Shown: positions 15,652 through 23,331 of the stretch, one piece after another
Layout: each line of letters starts with the position of its first letter
Position numbering within the stretch: position 1 is the first letter of the stretch
From: RGIG8597 sp050872545
GTDB taxonomy: Bacteria; Spirochaetota; GWE2-31-10
Assembly (NCBI GenBank): GCA_050872545.1
Contig: JBNMHA010000031.1
Coordinates: 1-24,160, forward strand
Reading direction: 5' to 3'
DNA: 24,160 nt
The notes under the pieces: model-generated
Databases searched by the model: none
What the model saw: only the letters and a program-made list of their open reading frames with translations
Told to the model about the DNA's origin: nothing
Translations under genes and position numbers: made by a program

Positions 15652-16384
15652 ATGAAAACTTTGCTTTAAACAACGAGTACGCCAAAACTTTTTTAAAACC
15701 GAAATCTTTCAGCAGTTTGGAACATCTGTTTATTGTTGCGCCTGTAGTAAAAATATCATCTACAAGCTGAATAGTTTCAGTTACAAGCTGAATAGTTTCA
15801 GCTGCATTGGCATTAATTTTTTGCATTTTTTTATTCAGATTGAAACTTTTTTCCGCATTGTCGTGTCTGTCTTTGTGATCTAAAAGTTTCTGCATTTTTG
15901 CAAACGGAGATTTCTTTATAACTCCGTTGATAACGTTGAAACCTTTTTTTCTTAACTTGCGTGCAACTTGTTGCGAAAAACAGCTTTTCCCTTTTCTGAT
16001 TCTTCCGGGCAGAGAATCCGGAACGATATAAATGGGATAATTTTGATTCAAAATTTTGCTTAAAAATACGGAATATAAATCAAGCACTTTGTGGTTATCA
16101 TGTTGTTTATGAAGTTTTACAAGTTGCATTGCCACACCTGAATAACTTTGGATATACCTGAAGCTATCGTAATAAATAATTTTAGTATCAACGCTGCATT
16201 TGCTGCATATTTTGCCGGATTTCAAAGCTTCTCCGCATTTTAAACAGAATAATTCTGATTTTTCCGGAATGAAAATTTTGAAACATTTGTCGCACAGTGA
16301 ACCGTAATTTTTTTCTCCGAATGACAAAGGTTTTTGGCACAAAAGACACCGGGAGTCAGTTAATAAATGAAATAATTTTCTCAT
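15650..16384 (-). CDS. comF: ComF-type phosphoribosyltransferase-like protein
   Basis: The 244 residues have the ComF layout. An N-terminal zinc-binding part has four CxxC pairs (Cys13/16, 31/34, 47/50, 60/63), then a type I phosphoribosyltransferase fold ends with the PRPP loop VDDIFTTGATINRC. ComF proteins support uptake or processing of transforming DNA in competent bacteria, and many non-competent bacteria keep a copy of unclear function. A striking oddity is a 21-bp tandem duplication (15761-15801), giving ETIQLVT then ETIQLVD immediately before the PRPP loop, so the beta strand feeding the loop is written twice. The frame is kept. The gene is convergent with GT26 and divergent from the 189-residue protein gene. 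Confidence 0.85.
   Translation of the reverse strand: MRKLFHLLTDSRCLLCQKPLSFGEKNYGSLCDKCFKIFIPEKSELFCLKCGEALKSGKICSKCSVDTKIIYYDSFRYIQSYSGVAMQLVKLHKQHDNHKVLDLYSVFLSKILNQNYPIYIVPDSLPGRIRKGKSCFSQQVARKLRKKGFNVINGVIKKSPFAKMQKLLDHKDRHDNAEKSFNLNKKMQKINANAAETIQLVTETIQLVDDIFTTGATINRCSKLLKDFGFKKVLAYSLFKAKFS
15761..15801. repeat. 21-bp in-frame tandem duplication within the ComF-type gene
   Basis: The 20-base unit TACAAGCTGAATAGTTTCAG occurs at 15761-15780 and again at 15782-15801, a period of 21 bases. The copies are identical, which suggests a recent slippage or duplication event (or an assembly artefact). Confidence 0.95.
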
Positions 16385-16604
16385 ACTATATATAAAGTGT
16401 TTTTTTTCATAAATGCTTACAAAATTTGAAAAAAAGCCGATACAAATTTAAGAAATAGAAAGGGAAGTACGAAAAATATCAGTTTTGCAGACTTTCCCTA
16501 TTGATTTCAATTTCAAATTATATTAATAAAGGTTATATTTGATTTGAGAAATAGCTTAATTTGCAAATTAGGCGGTTCTTGAAAAAAGACCTTGGGGAGG
16601 GAAT

Positions 16605-17174
16605 ATGAAGATTACTACACAACAAGTACAGGCAAATTCTACACAGCTGCTGAAACAAGCTAAGAAGATTGAAAAGACAGAGCAGACACTGAACAGCAGA
16701 ATGGCAGAAAAACTTCATAGAGATTTCGCCTCTGCCGGAAGTAACGTTGATTTTGTAAAAAACAAAATTGCATCTCATAATAATCAGTTGATTAATTATG
16801 AAAGTAAAGTGTCTGAAAATCAGTTTATCCGTCAAAAAATTGCAGAAGTAAAGCACCTTATCGCAAAAGGTGATACAGCTCAAGCATGGAATATAATAGA
16901 GGAAACAACTTTTAATCAAAAAAATGTTTTAAGTACAATGTTTGATAAAAATGCGCCTCTTTCAGTGCAGGCTGATTATGTTGAAATGCTTGTATTAAAG
17001 AACAAAGTTGAACTTGACAGAGAGTTTAAGAAGCTACAGATTGCGTCATTGAATTTGTCGAGCTTGTCCGCAACACCAAGTATGATAACAGAAGGGCGAA
17101 CCGGTTCTGAACTTGCAAAAGAATCGGATGCTCATCTTTTGGATGGAAAGCGAGTAATGGATTTAATTTCATAA
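16605..17174 (+). CDS. Conserved-looking helical protein of unknown function
   Basis: This 189-residue protein is not recognised. It has no signal peptide or membrane segment. It is dominated by predicted helix with coiled-coil character, especially residues 5-95 (LLKQAKKIEKTEQTLNSRMA, VKNKIASHNNQLINYESKV, IRQKIAEVKHLIAKGDTAQA) and 125-150. The last ~40 residues are Ser/Thr rich and less ordered. A strong GGGAGGG-type ribosome site (16594-16601) precedes the ATG, and a terminator follows, so it is a single-gene unit that may be well expressed. The length and the helical, soluble character would fit a chaperone- or scaffold-like cytoplasmic protein, for example one serving flagellar parts, but nothing in the sequence proves that. 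Confidence 0.8.
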   Translation: MKITTQQVQANSTQLLKQAKKIEKTEQTLNSRMAEKLHRDFASAGSNVDFVKNKIASHNNQLINYESKVSENQFIRQKIAEVKHLIAKGDTAQAWNIIEETTFNQKNVLSTMFDKNAPLSVQADYVEMLVLKNKVELDREFKKLQIASLNLSSLSATPSMITEGRTGSELAKESDAHLLDGKRVMDLIS

Positions 17175-17198
17175 TTTTTATTCTCCTATTTTTTTGTT

Positions 17199-17237
17199 AA
17201 AAGCTGTTCTGAAGGCGACTTCATAGCAGCTTTTTTT
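17199..17237 (+). terminator. Rho-independent terminator after the 189-residue protein gene
   Basis: AAAAGCTG (17199-17206) pairs with CAGCTTTT (17227-17234). An inner stem, TGAAG/CTTCA (17210-17214, 17219-17223), is capped by a GCGA tetraloop, and a run of seven T follows (17231-17237). It lies 25 bases after the stop codon. Confidence 0.88.
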
Positions 17238-17323
17238 ATGCCCGATTACGATGACAAAATAAGTTTAAAAAACTCAATTTGGAATAATTAACAAAAAATA
17301 AAATATGACGAAATAATTTTTGT

Positions 17324-18424
17324 ATGGATAAACAAGAATTGCTGCATGTCTGGAAAAAAATGGTTTTCCTGATAATTTTCTCATTTATAATTTTTATTCT
17401 GCTAGTGAATATTTTTCGCATTTCTTTGTATATGTTTGAAATAAACAATGTTATCGGAACTGCCCTAAAGGAAGATGAAGAGGAAATTAGCGTAATAAAT
17501 AATCATTTTAATGATTATAAAGAGGATACAAGCAGCTATGATTTTAATACAGCACATTCTGCCCGACAGCTGAATTATGTAGATGCTTTTAAAAACGGAA
17601 ATTTAAAAAACAGCGATTGGGATGAAGGCATAAATATTTTGCTTACAGGAAGTGACAAATACAATTCTCATGAATCTCGCTCACGTTCAGATGTCATAAT
17701 TATTGTGCGTATTAACAAACAAGGACAGATACTTTCGTTTTCTATTCCGCGCGATACATTGATTGAAGTTACCGATTCTGCAGGGCGCAAATATCAGGAT
17801 AAAATAGGTCACAGCATGTACTGGAGCGGACTGGATGGGCTGAAAGAAAGCGTTGAATCGCTTATCGGCAGTCCGATATACCGTGTTGTTATTATTGATA
17901 ATTTTAGGAGCTTTGAAGCTTTTTTGGCAATTCTGGGCGGAGTTGATATTGACAAGCACCTCGAAGGGAAACTCGGCATTCAATGGATTCGCAACAGAAC
18001 ATTTCGGTTCGGTGATATAGAACGTTGCCGAAGGCAGCAGGTTTTCATGAAAAAAGCATTGACAAAACTGTGGAAAATAACTAAAGGCGGCAACTATTTT
18101 ATATCATCGGTACTTTTTTATAATATGCGTAAAGTTGTTCAGACAGATTTAACAAACGATGATTTCAGAAAGATTTGGTACCTTTTCAGGACTACGGATT
18201 TTTCTCCGGAAACAGAAGTTTTTACAGCTGTGCTGCCGGGACGCTTTGGTACATATAATTCCAAACTGCTACGAAAAAATAATTTATCCTGCTGGATTCC
18301 GGAAGAAGGATTCAGCGAAAAACTTCATCTTTTATTTTATGCAGAAAACAGAAATGAAAACTTTTTAAAAGAAATAAAAGTTGGCAAGACAAAAATTTTG
18401 AAAATGGACTTGCATTTATTGTAA
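17324..18424 (+). CDS. LytR-CpsA-Psr (LCP) family phosphotransferase
   Basis: The 366 residues have a short cytoplasmic start, one membrane segment (about 13-36) and an extracytoplasmic LCP domain. Conserved LCP elements are visible: GINILLTGSDKY (near 102-113), RSDVIIIVRIN, FSIPRDTLIEV (near 139), GGVDID and IRNRTFRFGDIERCRRQQ (near 222-239), with the Arg and Asp residues that bind the polyprenyl-pyrophosphate and metal. LCP enzymes move glycans from undecaprenyl-pyrophosphate carriers onto cell-wall or protein acceptors. The part between GGVDID and the Arg motif is shorter than usual. The start ATG has no clear Shine-Dalgarno. It stands alone between a terminator and a tRNA, but two glycosyltransferase genes for a probable lipid-linked glycan lie about 1.7 kb upstream. 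Confidence 0.88.
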   Translation: MDKQELLHVWKKMVFLIIFSFIIFILLVNIFRISLYMFEINNVIGTALKEDEEEISVINNHFNDYKEDTSSYDFNTAHSARQLNYVDAFKNGNLKNSDWDEGINILLTGSDKYNSHESRSRSDVIIIVRINKQGQILSFSIPRDTLIEVTDSAGRKYQDKIGHSMYWSGLDGLKESVESLIGSPIYRVVIIDNFRSFEAFLAILGGVDIDKHLEGKLGIQWIRNRTFRFGDIERCRRQQVFMKKALTKLWKITKGGNYFISSVLFYNMRKVVQTDLTNDDFRKIWYLFRTTDFSPETEVFTAVLPGRFGTYNSKLLRKNNLSCWIPEEGFSEKLHLLFYAENRNENFLKEIKVGKTKILKMDLHLL

Positions 18425-18473
18425 CTATGTTATATAAGCAACGCAATATTTCGTAAGAATGCAGGAAATATAA

Positions 18474-18557
18474 GCCCGGATGGTGGAATTGGTAGACACG
18501 CTAGTTTCAGGTACTAGTGGGAGTTATCCCTTGTGCGTTCGAGTCGCATTTCGGGCA
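18474..18557 (+). tRNA. tRNA-Leu (anticodon CAG)
   Basis: The acceptor stem GCCCGGA (18474-18480) pairs with TTCGGGC (18550-18556), with discriminator A18557. The anticodon arm CTAGT/ACTAG encloses TTCAGGT, giving anticodon CAG, which reads CUG. A long variable arm with stem GGGA/TCCC marks it as class II, and the T-arm GTGCG/CGCAT encloses TTCGAGT. The 3' CCA is not encoded (GTT follows), so it must be added by CCA-adding enzyme. Confidence 0.97.
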
Positions 18558-18576
18558 GTTTGTTTAACTGTTTTAT

Positions 18577-18602
18577 AAGAGTAGTTGAGCTACTCTTTTT
18601 TT
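18577..18602 (+). terminator. Rho-independent terminator after tRNA-Leu
   Basis: AAGAGTAG (18577-18584) pairs with CTACTCTT (18590-18597) around a 5-base loop and runs into seven T (18596-18602). It lies only about 30 bases before purD. Confidence 0.88.
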
Positions 18603-18633
18603 ATTTAGAAAATGTTGACTAAAGGAGTCGTAC

Positions 18634-19878
18634 ATGAAAGTTTTATTAGTCGGAAACGGCGGACGAGAACATGCAATTGCAAAAAAAATAGCAGAATCGT
18701 CTGTGTTGACAGAATTTTTCAGTATACCCGGAAATCCCGGAATTAACACTTTGGCAAAAGTTGCTGATACAGAAAACACACCCGAATCAATTGCAGATTG
18801 GGCTAAAAACAATAATATTGATTTAATTGTTTGCGGACCGGAAATTCCGCTTGTAGCCGGTTTGGCAGATGCTGCTGCGGATAAGGGTATCCCCGTATTT
18901 GGTCCAAAGAAAATCGGTGCAATGCTTGAGGGCAGCAAGATTTTTTCTAAAAGATTCATGGAAAAATATAATGTTCCTACTGCACCTTTTGTTGTGCTGG
19001 AAGATTATGAGACTGCAGCAGAGTATGTAAAGGCTCATCCGCAGCAGTATCCTATGGTAATAAAAGCGGACGGACTTGCAGCAGGAAAGGGCGTAAAAAT
19101 AGCTGCTAATGAAAAAGAAGCTCTTGATACGCTTAACGACTATATGGTTAAAGGCACACTCGGTGAGGCTGGAAAAAAAGTTGTGATAGAAGAATTTATG
19201 CCGGGCGAAGAAATGAGCGTTTTTTACATTACAGACGGCAAAAAATTTATACGACTTATTGCCGCTAAGGATTATAAAAAAGCTTACGACGGTGATAAAG
19301 GTGAAAATACAGGCGGAATGGGATGTTATGCGCCGCACCAGTCGCTTACGGAAGAATTAAGTGATAAAATTGAAAAACTTATTATGCTGGGAATAAAGCA
19401 AGGTTTTGCCGAAGAAAATTTTGATTATCGCGGAGTTCTTTACGTAGGATTAATGCTTACTAAAGATGGACCGAAAGTTGTTGAATTTAATTGTCGGTTT
19501 GGTGACCCTGAAACGCAGGGAATCATGCCTTTGATAGACGAAGATATTGTAAAGTTGTTTTATCAGGCAGCGTGCGGAAACCTTGAGTATGAAAATATTA
19601 AATGGAAAAATATGTTTGCCGCATCAGTTGTTGTGGCTTCAAAAGGATACCCCGGAAGTTACGAAAAAGGTAAGGAAATCTTTTTTGAAACAGATATGAA
19701 AGATTATATTCATGCCGGAACAAAAGAAATTAACGGAAAAATTGTAACTAATGGCGGACGTGTACTTAATGCGGTAGCTACAGGAAATACAAAAGCCGAA
19801 GCTTTGGAAAAAGCTTATGAACTAGCAGCAAAAGTTAAATTTGACGGTTGTTTTTACAGAAAGGACATTGGCTCATGA
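18634..19878 (+). CDS. purD: Phosphoribosylamine--glycine ligase (GAR synthetase)
   Basis: The 414 residues match the usual PurD length. It joins phosphoribosylamine and glycine using ATP in step two of purine synthesis. All ATP-grasp landmarks are seen: VGNGGREHAIA at the N-terminus, GPEIPLVAGLAD, KADGLAAGKGV (ATP binding), MPGEEMSVFYITDG, NTGGMGCYAP, and the metal-binding VVEFNCRFGDPETQ. The C-terminal segment has GSYEKGKEI and NGGRVLNAVATG. AAAGGAG at 18621-18627 sets the ATG. It opens a chain of seven overlapping or nearly touching genes; its stop overlaps the deoC start (ATGA). No clear promoter fits between the tRNA terminator and the gene. Confidence 0.97.
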   Translation: MKVLLVGNGGREHAIAKKIAESSVLTEFFSIPGNPGINTLAKVADTENTPESIADWAKNNNIDLIVCGPEIPLVAGLADAAADKGIPVFGPKKIGAMLEGSKIFSKRFMEKYNVPTAPFVVLEDYETAAEYVKAHPQQYPMVIKADGLAAGKGVKIAANEKEALDTLNDYMVKGTLGEAGKKVVIEEFMPGEEMSVFYITDGKKFIRLIAAKDYKKAYDGDKGENTGGMGCYAPHQSLTEELSDKIEKLIMLGIKQGFAEENFDYRGVLYVGLMLTKDGPKVVEFNCRFGDPETQGIMPLIDEDIVKLFYQAACGNLEYENIKWKNMFAASVVVASKGYPGSYEKGKEIFFETDMKDYIHAGTKEINGKIVTNGGRVLNAVATGNTKAEALEKAYELAAKVKFDGCFYRKDIGS

Positions 19879-20543
19879 AAAAGGAAGAATTGGCATTAAA
19901 AATAGATCAAACATTGTTAAATCCTGCTGCTTCATTTAATGAACTGGAGAATTTTATAGAAGAAAATAAAAATTTAGGTTTCTATTCGTTGTGCGTACCG
20001 TCGTTTTTTGTCAAAAAAGCAAAAGAAATTGCAGGCAATTCATGCAGAATATCGACTGTAGTCGGTTTTCCTAACGGAAATTCTTCTACAAGCGTAAAAG
20101 TGTATGAAGCAACGCAAGCTGTTGCGCAAGGGGCAAAATGTGTCGATGCAATGATTAATTTAAGTGCGGTTAAATCTGGCGACTACGATTACGTTAGAAA
20201 TGAACTTGAAACATTGCGCTACAGCGTTGATATGTACGGGAAATGCGAACTTAGAATAATTATAGAAGCTTGTTTGCTTACTGATGATGAAAAAAAAGCA
20301 GTTGCCGAACTTATTGCGCAGACAAAATGTGACGTTGTAAAAACATCTACAGGTTTTAGTCGCGGCGGAGCTACAGCGGAAGATGTGGCACTTTTGAAAA
20401 GTACGATTCATGATGAAATTAAAATAAAAGCTGCCGGTGGAATTCGCGACATAAATACCGTGAATGCAATGCTTGCAGCCGGTGCCGATTTGATTGGTAC
20501 TTCAGCCGGTGTGCAACTTTTAGCTTCTTGCGAAAATGAATAA
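19875..20543 (+). CDS. deoC: Deoxyribose-phosphate aldolase
   Basis: The product is 222 residues from ATG 19875, supported by AAAGGA (19860-19865) 9 bases upstream; this ATG overlaps the purD stop. DeoC splits 2-deoxyribose-5-phosphate into acetaldehyde and glyceraldehyde-3-phosphate when deoxynucleosides are broken down. Key features are IDQTLLNP at the start, VVGFPNG, the catalytic Asp91 in VDAMINLS, the Schiff-base Lys156 in KTSTGF and the proton-relay Lys185 in KAAGGIR, followed by the phosphate-binding G-T-S-A. Coupling a salvage/catabolic enzyme to the biosynthetic purD is unusual. The gene overlaps the following methyltransferase by 8 bases. Confidence 0.96.
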   Translation: MKKEELALKIDQTLLNPAASFNELENFIEENKNLGFYSLCVPSFFVKKAKEIAGNSCRISTVVGFPNGNSSTSVKVYEATQAVAQGAKCVDAMINLSAVKSGDYDYVRNELETLRYSVDMYGKCELRIIIEACLLTDDEKKAVAELIAQTKCDVVKTSTGFSRGGATAEDVALLKSTIHDEIKIKAAGGIRDINTVNAMLAAGADLIGTSAGVQLLASCENE

Positions 20544-21459
20544 AATTACTGAATCAGCGTGTTCCTTTTTATGTCCGTACTGTGGTGGCAAAAAGGAACA
20601 TTTTTTTTGCAGTTTATCATCTAAGATTAATCAGCGAAATGTTAATTATTACGCATGTAAAAAATGCGGTGCGGTAATTCAGTTCCCTTATCCGGATAAA
20701 AAAATACTGAGTGAATACTATGAAGCTTATTTTGAAATTAAGCAAAAACTGAATACTGGTTATTTGACCGAAAGTCAGTATGTTTCATTTAAAAGTGAGC
20801 GTGATAAAACTTTGGCAGAGCTTTGCTTTGATAAAGAACGCATTAAAAACGGTGTGAATGTAGAATTAGGATGTGCGAACGGCTTTTTTCTGCGCTACCT
20901 TAAAGAAAACGGTGCAGTGAATATTTTAGGTATTGATACGTCGCTGTCTTTGTTGAAAAATGCAATGCAGCAGTTGAATGCACAGATAATTTTAGAAGAT
21001 TCGCTTCATGATATGAACAAAATGTTTCGCGGCAGTGAAAATATCCGGCTTGCATGTGCGTCGTCACTGGACGGAATTGCGGAAAATACAGTAGATAACC
21101 TTTATATGTTTCATTTGATGGAGCATTCTGTTGAGCCGGATATACTTATGAAACAAGCAGCTTGTGTTTTGAAAAAAGACGGAATATTTATTCTTGAAGT
21201 TCCTGTAAGCGGTCTGGTTTCATCTTTTTTTCATGATAAATGGCGTTTCCTAATGCCGGATGAACATTTGAATATTCCGTCGGTTCGTTCTGTTAAAATT
21301 CTTGCGGCTCATTATGGCTTTTCGATAATATCATTGACACGCTTCGGCAGTGGAGTAACGGCAGGTACGGCGCCTCACTTAGTTAAAAAAATTGCCGATA
21401 AATCTGCAAAAATATTTAAAATCGGTGACAGAGCTGCTTTTTTATTAATCAAAAAGTGA
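20536..21459 (+). CDS. Class I SAM-dependent methyltransferase with N-terminal zinc ribbon
   Basis: The 307 residues begin with a zinc ribbon (Cys13/16 and Cys41/44: CPYC ... CKKC). The methyltransferase core follows with motif I VELGCANGFFLRYL (near 112-125), acidic strand end GIDTS, NLYMFHLMEH at the motif IV position and VLKKDGIFILEVP. This combination resembles the methyltransferases often found in sugar or surface-glycan clusters, with HxMEH in place of a fixed catalytic base, but the substrate is unknown. The start overlaps deoC by 8 bases and the stop overlaps the next small gene (GTGA). It is not obviously linked to nucleotide metabolism. Confidence 0.85.
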   Translation: MNKITESACSFLCPYCGGKKEHFFCSLSSKINQRNVNYYACKKCGAVIQFPYPDKKILSEYYEAYFEIKQKLNTGYLTESQYVSFKSERDKTLAELCFDKERIKNGVNVELGCANGFFLRYLKENGAVNILGIDTSLSLLKNAMQQLNAQIILEDSLHDMNKMFRGSENIRLACASSLDGIAENTVDNLYMFHLMEHSVEPDILMKQAACVLKKDGIFILEVPVSGLVSSFFHDKWRFLMPDEHLNIPSVRSVKILAAHYGFSIISLTRFGSGVTAGTAPHLVKKIADKSAKIFKIGDRAAFLLIKK

Positions 21460-21734
21460 GTTTGGAGATAATTTGTGAATTATTCAAATTTATAAATAAA
21501 TATGGTAATGTCATGTCTATGGAAAAATATCAGCGTTGTTTAATTTGCGGAAATTATTTTGTAACCGAAAAAGATGAAGTATCAGACTGTGAAATTTGTT
21601 CGGCTTGTGACTATAAGGAATATTTGTGCTGTGCAGTATTGGGCGAGTATATTCCGGTTGTGTCGGACAATAAATCTGTTTGTGCCAAGTGCAGGGCAGA
21701 ATATTTTGAATGCGGCTCAAGAGCGGATAACTGA
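21456..21734 (+). CDS. Small Cys-rich, probable zinc-binding protein
   Basis: The longest reading is 92 residues from GTG 21456, overlapping the methyltransferase stop. A shorter form of 73 residues could start at ATG 21513 (or 21519). Neither has a convincing Shine-Dalgarno, so the start is uncertain. The shared part carries about 11 Cys in pairs: CLIC, CEIC/CSAC, CC, CAKC and a final C. This looks like two treble-clef or zinc-ribbon knuckles. No family is recognised. Its place between a zinc-ribbon methyltransferase and a phosphoesterase, with 5 bases to the next gene, suggests it works with them. Confidence 0.7.
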   Translation: MSLEIICELFKFINKYGNVMSMEKYQRCLICGNYFVTEKDEVSDCEICSACDYKEYLCCAVLGEYIPVVSDNKSVCAKCRAEYFECGSRADN

Positions 21735-21739
21735 AGATT

Positions 21740-22408
21740 ATGAATATATTAGTAGTAGCTGATTGGGTAGAACAGTTAATTTACTCGGAGAAAATGAAAT
21801 ACCGTATGAATGACGTTGATTTGATAATAAGCTGCGGCGATCTTTCGTTCAATTATCTTGATTTTATAATGAGTGAATTGAACAAGCCGGTTTTCTATGT
21901 CGTGGGAAATCACTTAGCTGATAAATATTATAAAAGGAATATGGAAAATAAAATAGTTTTGCAGGTTCCTTCATGTTTTAATAATTTGCACCTTAAATGT
22001 TATGCTTTGCAGAATAATTTGCTTATTGCTGGTTTTGAAGGTTCCGGGTGGTATAATGGCGGACCTTTTCAATATCATCAGTGGGAAGTTTTTGTTAAGT
22101 TAATTAAATTGTTTCCAAAGCTTATTTATAATAAGTTGAAATATGGAAGATTTTTGGATATTTTTGTAACACATGCGCCGCCGTTTCACGTCGGTGATCG
22201 CCCGGATCTTTGCCATAGAGGATTGAAAGGGTTTAATTGGTTTATACGTTTATTTAAACCAAAGTACCATTTGCACGGTCATGTACATATTTATGATATT
22301 AATCAGCCCAGAATAATAGATTACCACGGAACTAAAGTAATTAACTGTTCGGGATTTTATAAATTGGAAATCCCTGATTCTGAACTTTGCGGGGGTAGAG
22401 CAGAGTAA
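21740..22408 (+). CDS. Calcineurin-like metallophosphoesterase, first metal motif altered
   Basis: The 222 residues carry most metallophosphoesterase blocks: CGDLSFN (Asp34), VVGNHL (Asn57, His58), VTHAPP (near 143-149) and HLHGHVH (near 178-184). The first block, normally D-x-H, reads ADWVEQ (Asp8-Trp9-Val10), so the usual metal-binding His is missing. The enzyme may use an altered metal site or be less active. The substrate is unknown; the family includes cyclic-nucleotide, nucleotide and protein phosphatases. It starts 5 bases after the Cys-rich gene and ends 2 bases before the ParB-like gene. GAAGA before the ATG is a weak ribosome site. Confidence 0.85.
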   Translation: MNILVVADWVEQLIYSEKMKYRMNDVDLIISCGDLSFNYLDFIMSELNKPVFYVVGNHLADKYYKRNMENKIVLQVPSCFNNLHLKCYALQNNLLIAGFEGSGWYNGGPFQYHQWEVFVKLIKLFPKLIYNKLKYGRFLDIFVTHAPPFHVGDRPDLCHRGLKGFNWFIRLFKPKYHLHGHVHIYDINQPRIIDYHGTKVINCSGFYKLEIPDSELCGGRAE

Positions 22409-22410
22409 TT

Positions 22411-23331
22411 ATGTATACAAATGAATCACTAAAAGAAATAACAAAAAATGATTTTGATAAAGCTTATCAGAAAGCAATGTTTTCTCGTATTTTGTCACGC
22501 CTGAAAGGTGAAAATAACACGCTTCTTTCGTTTGATGAAGTAATGAGAATGCTGAAAGTAAAAAACGAAGTTTATATAGGCTTGCAGTGTGTGAGAATTG
22601 AAGAAATAATAGGCAGTGAGGGAAGATATAACGATTTCAACAAAGAATTTCTCCCTAAAAGGAAAAATCTGCGTGTTCGATGGCAGCGTGTTGACGAGGC
22701 GCATTATCAGGACATTATTCTCCCGCCTATAAAATTGTATCGTTTGGGAAATGCCTATTTTGTGAGGGACGGAAATCACCGTGTTTCCGTAGCTAAAGAA
22801 CAGGGGCGTGAATTTATCGATGCCGAAGTTACGGAAATAAAAACATCGATTCCTATAACGGCAGATATGACACGAAAAGATTTAGTGCGAATTGTAGTAG
22901 AACATGAGCGTCAAAGCTTTCTTGATTTTACTAAGCTCGATCAATTCCGCGATGTTTCTATGCTGTGGTTTACCGAATCAGGACGTTACGATTTAATTTT
23001 GCAGCACATTCACGGACATCAGTACTATATGGGAATCGAGCAGAACAGACCAATATCTTTTGAAGAAGCAGAAAAAGATTGGTATGACAAAATTTTTATG
23101 CCGATAAGCGAAGAGATAAGCAAGGAAAAAATACATTCTCGTTTTCCGGGAAGAACTGAAGCCGATTTGTATTTGTGGATAGTTATGCATTGGGATGATT
23201 TAAAACGCCGATACGGTGAAACAGTTCAGATAAAAGATGCGGTAAAATCTTACAATGAAAATTATGGTGAAAATCCGTTTGTTTATTACTTGAAGCGAAT
23301 TATAAATATATTTTTAAGGAGAAATCAGTGA
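22411..23331 (+). CDS. ParB/sulfiredoxin-fold protein of unknown function
   Basis: The 306 residues contain a ParB-like core. LLSFDEVMRML leads to IEEIIGSEGRYNDF, then LPPIKLYRLGNAYFVRDGNHRVSVAKEQG (split as LPPIKLYRLG and YFVRDGNHRVSVA near 108-130) and DAEVTEI. The D-G-N-H-R block is the signature shared by ParB and sulfiredoxin-like enzymes. No helix-turn-helix of chromosomal ParB follows; the C-terminal half is helical with many Trp, Tyr and charged residues. It is therefore unlikely to be a partition protein and more likely a nucleotide-binding or nuclease-like enzyme. It follows the phosphoesterase by 2 bases and overlaps the OPRT-like gene by 4 (GTGA). Confidence 0.8.
   Translation: MYTNESLKEITKNDFDKAYQKAMFSRILSRLKGENNTLLSFDEVMRMLKVKNEVYIGLQCVRIEEIIGSEGRYNDFNKEFLPKRKNLRVRWQRVDEAHYQDIILPPIKLYRLGNAYFVRDGNHRVSVAKEQGREFIDAEVTEIKTSIPITADMTRKDLVRIVVEHERQSFLDFTKLDQFRDVSMLWFTESGRYDLILQHIHGHQYYMGIEQNRPISFEEAEKDWYDKIFMPISEEISKEKIHSRFPGRTEADLYLWIVMHWDDLKRRYGETVQIKDAVKSYNENYGENPFVYYLKRIINIFLRRNQ

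Noticed and set aside
16436..16443. GCCGATAC, resembling the -10 element of flagellar sigma-28 promoters, upstream of the 189-residue protein gene
   Set aside because: The bases at the right distance upstream (TTACAAAA) do not match the -35 element; a TAAAGTGT at 16393-16400 does but is about 35 bases away instead of 11.
16461..16499. Possible hairpin AGGGAAGT/ACTTTCCCT between comF and the 189-residue protein gene
   Set aside because: The stem has a bulge and a loop of over 20 bases with little inner pairing and no T-run, so it may be chance.
18558..18633. Purine riboswitch or T-box upstream of purD
   Set aside because: Only the tRNA terminator hairpin is present; no conserved aptamer elements and too little space.
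19848..19874. Longer N-terminus for deoC
   Set aside because: It lies inside purD, is not DeoC-like, and the ATG at 19875 has a spaced ribosome site and starts a typical DeoC N-terminus.
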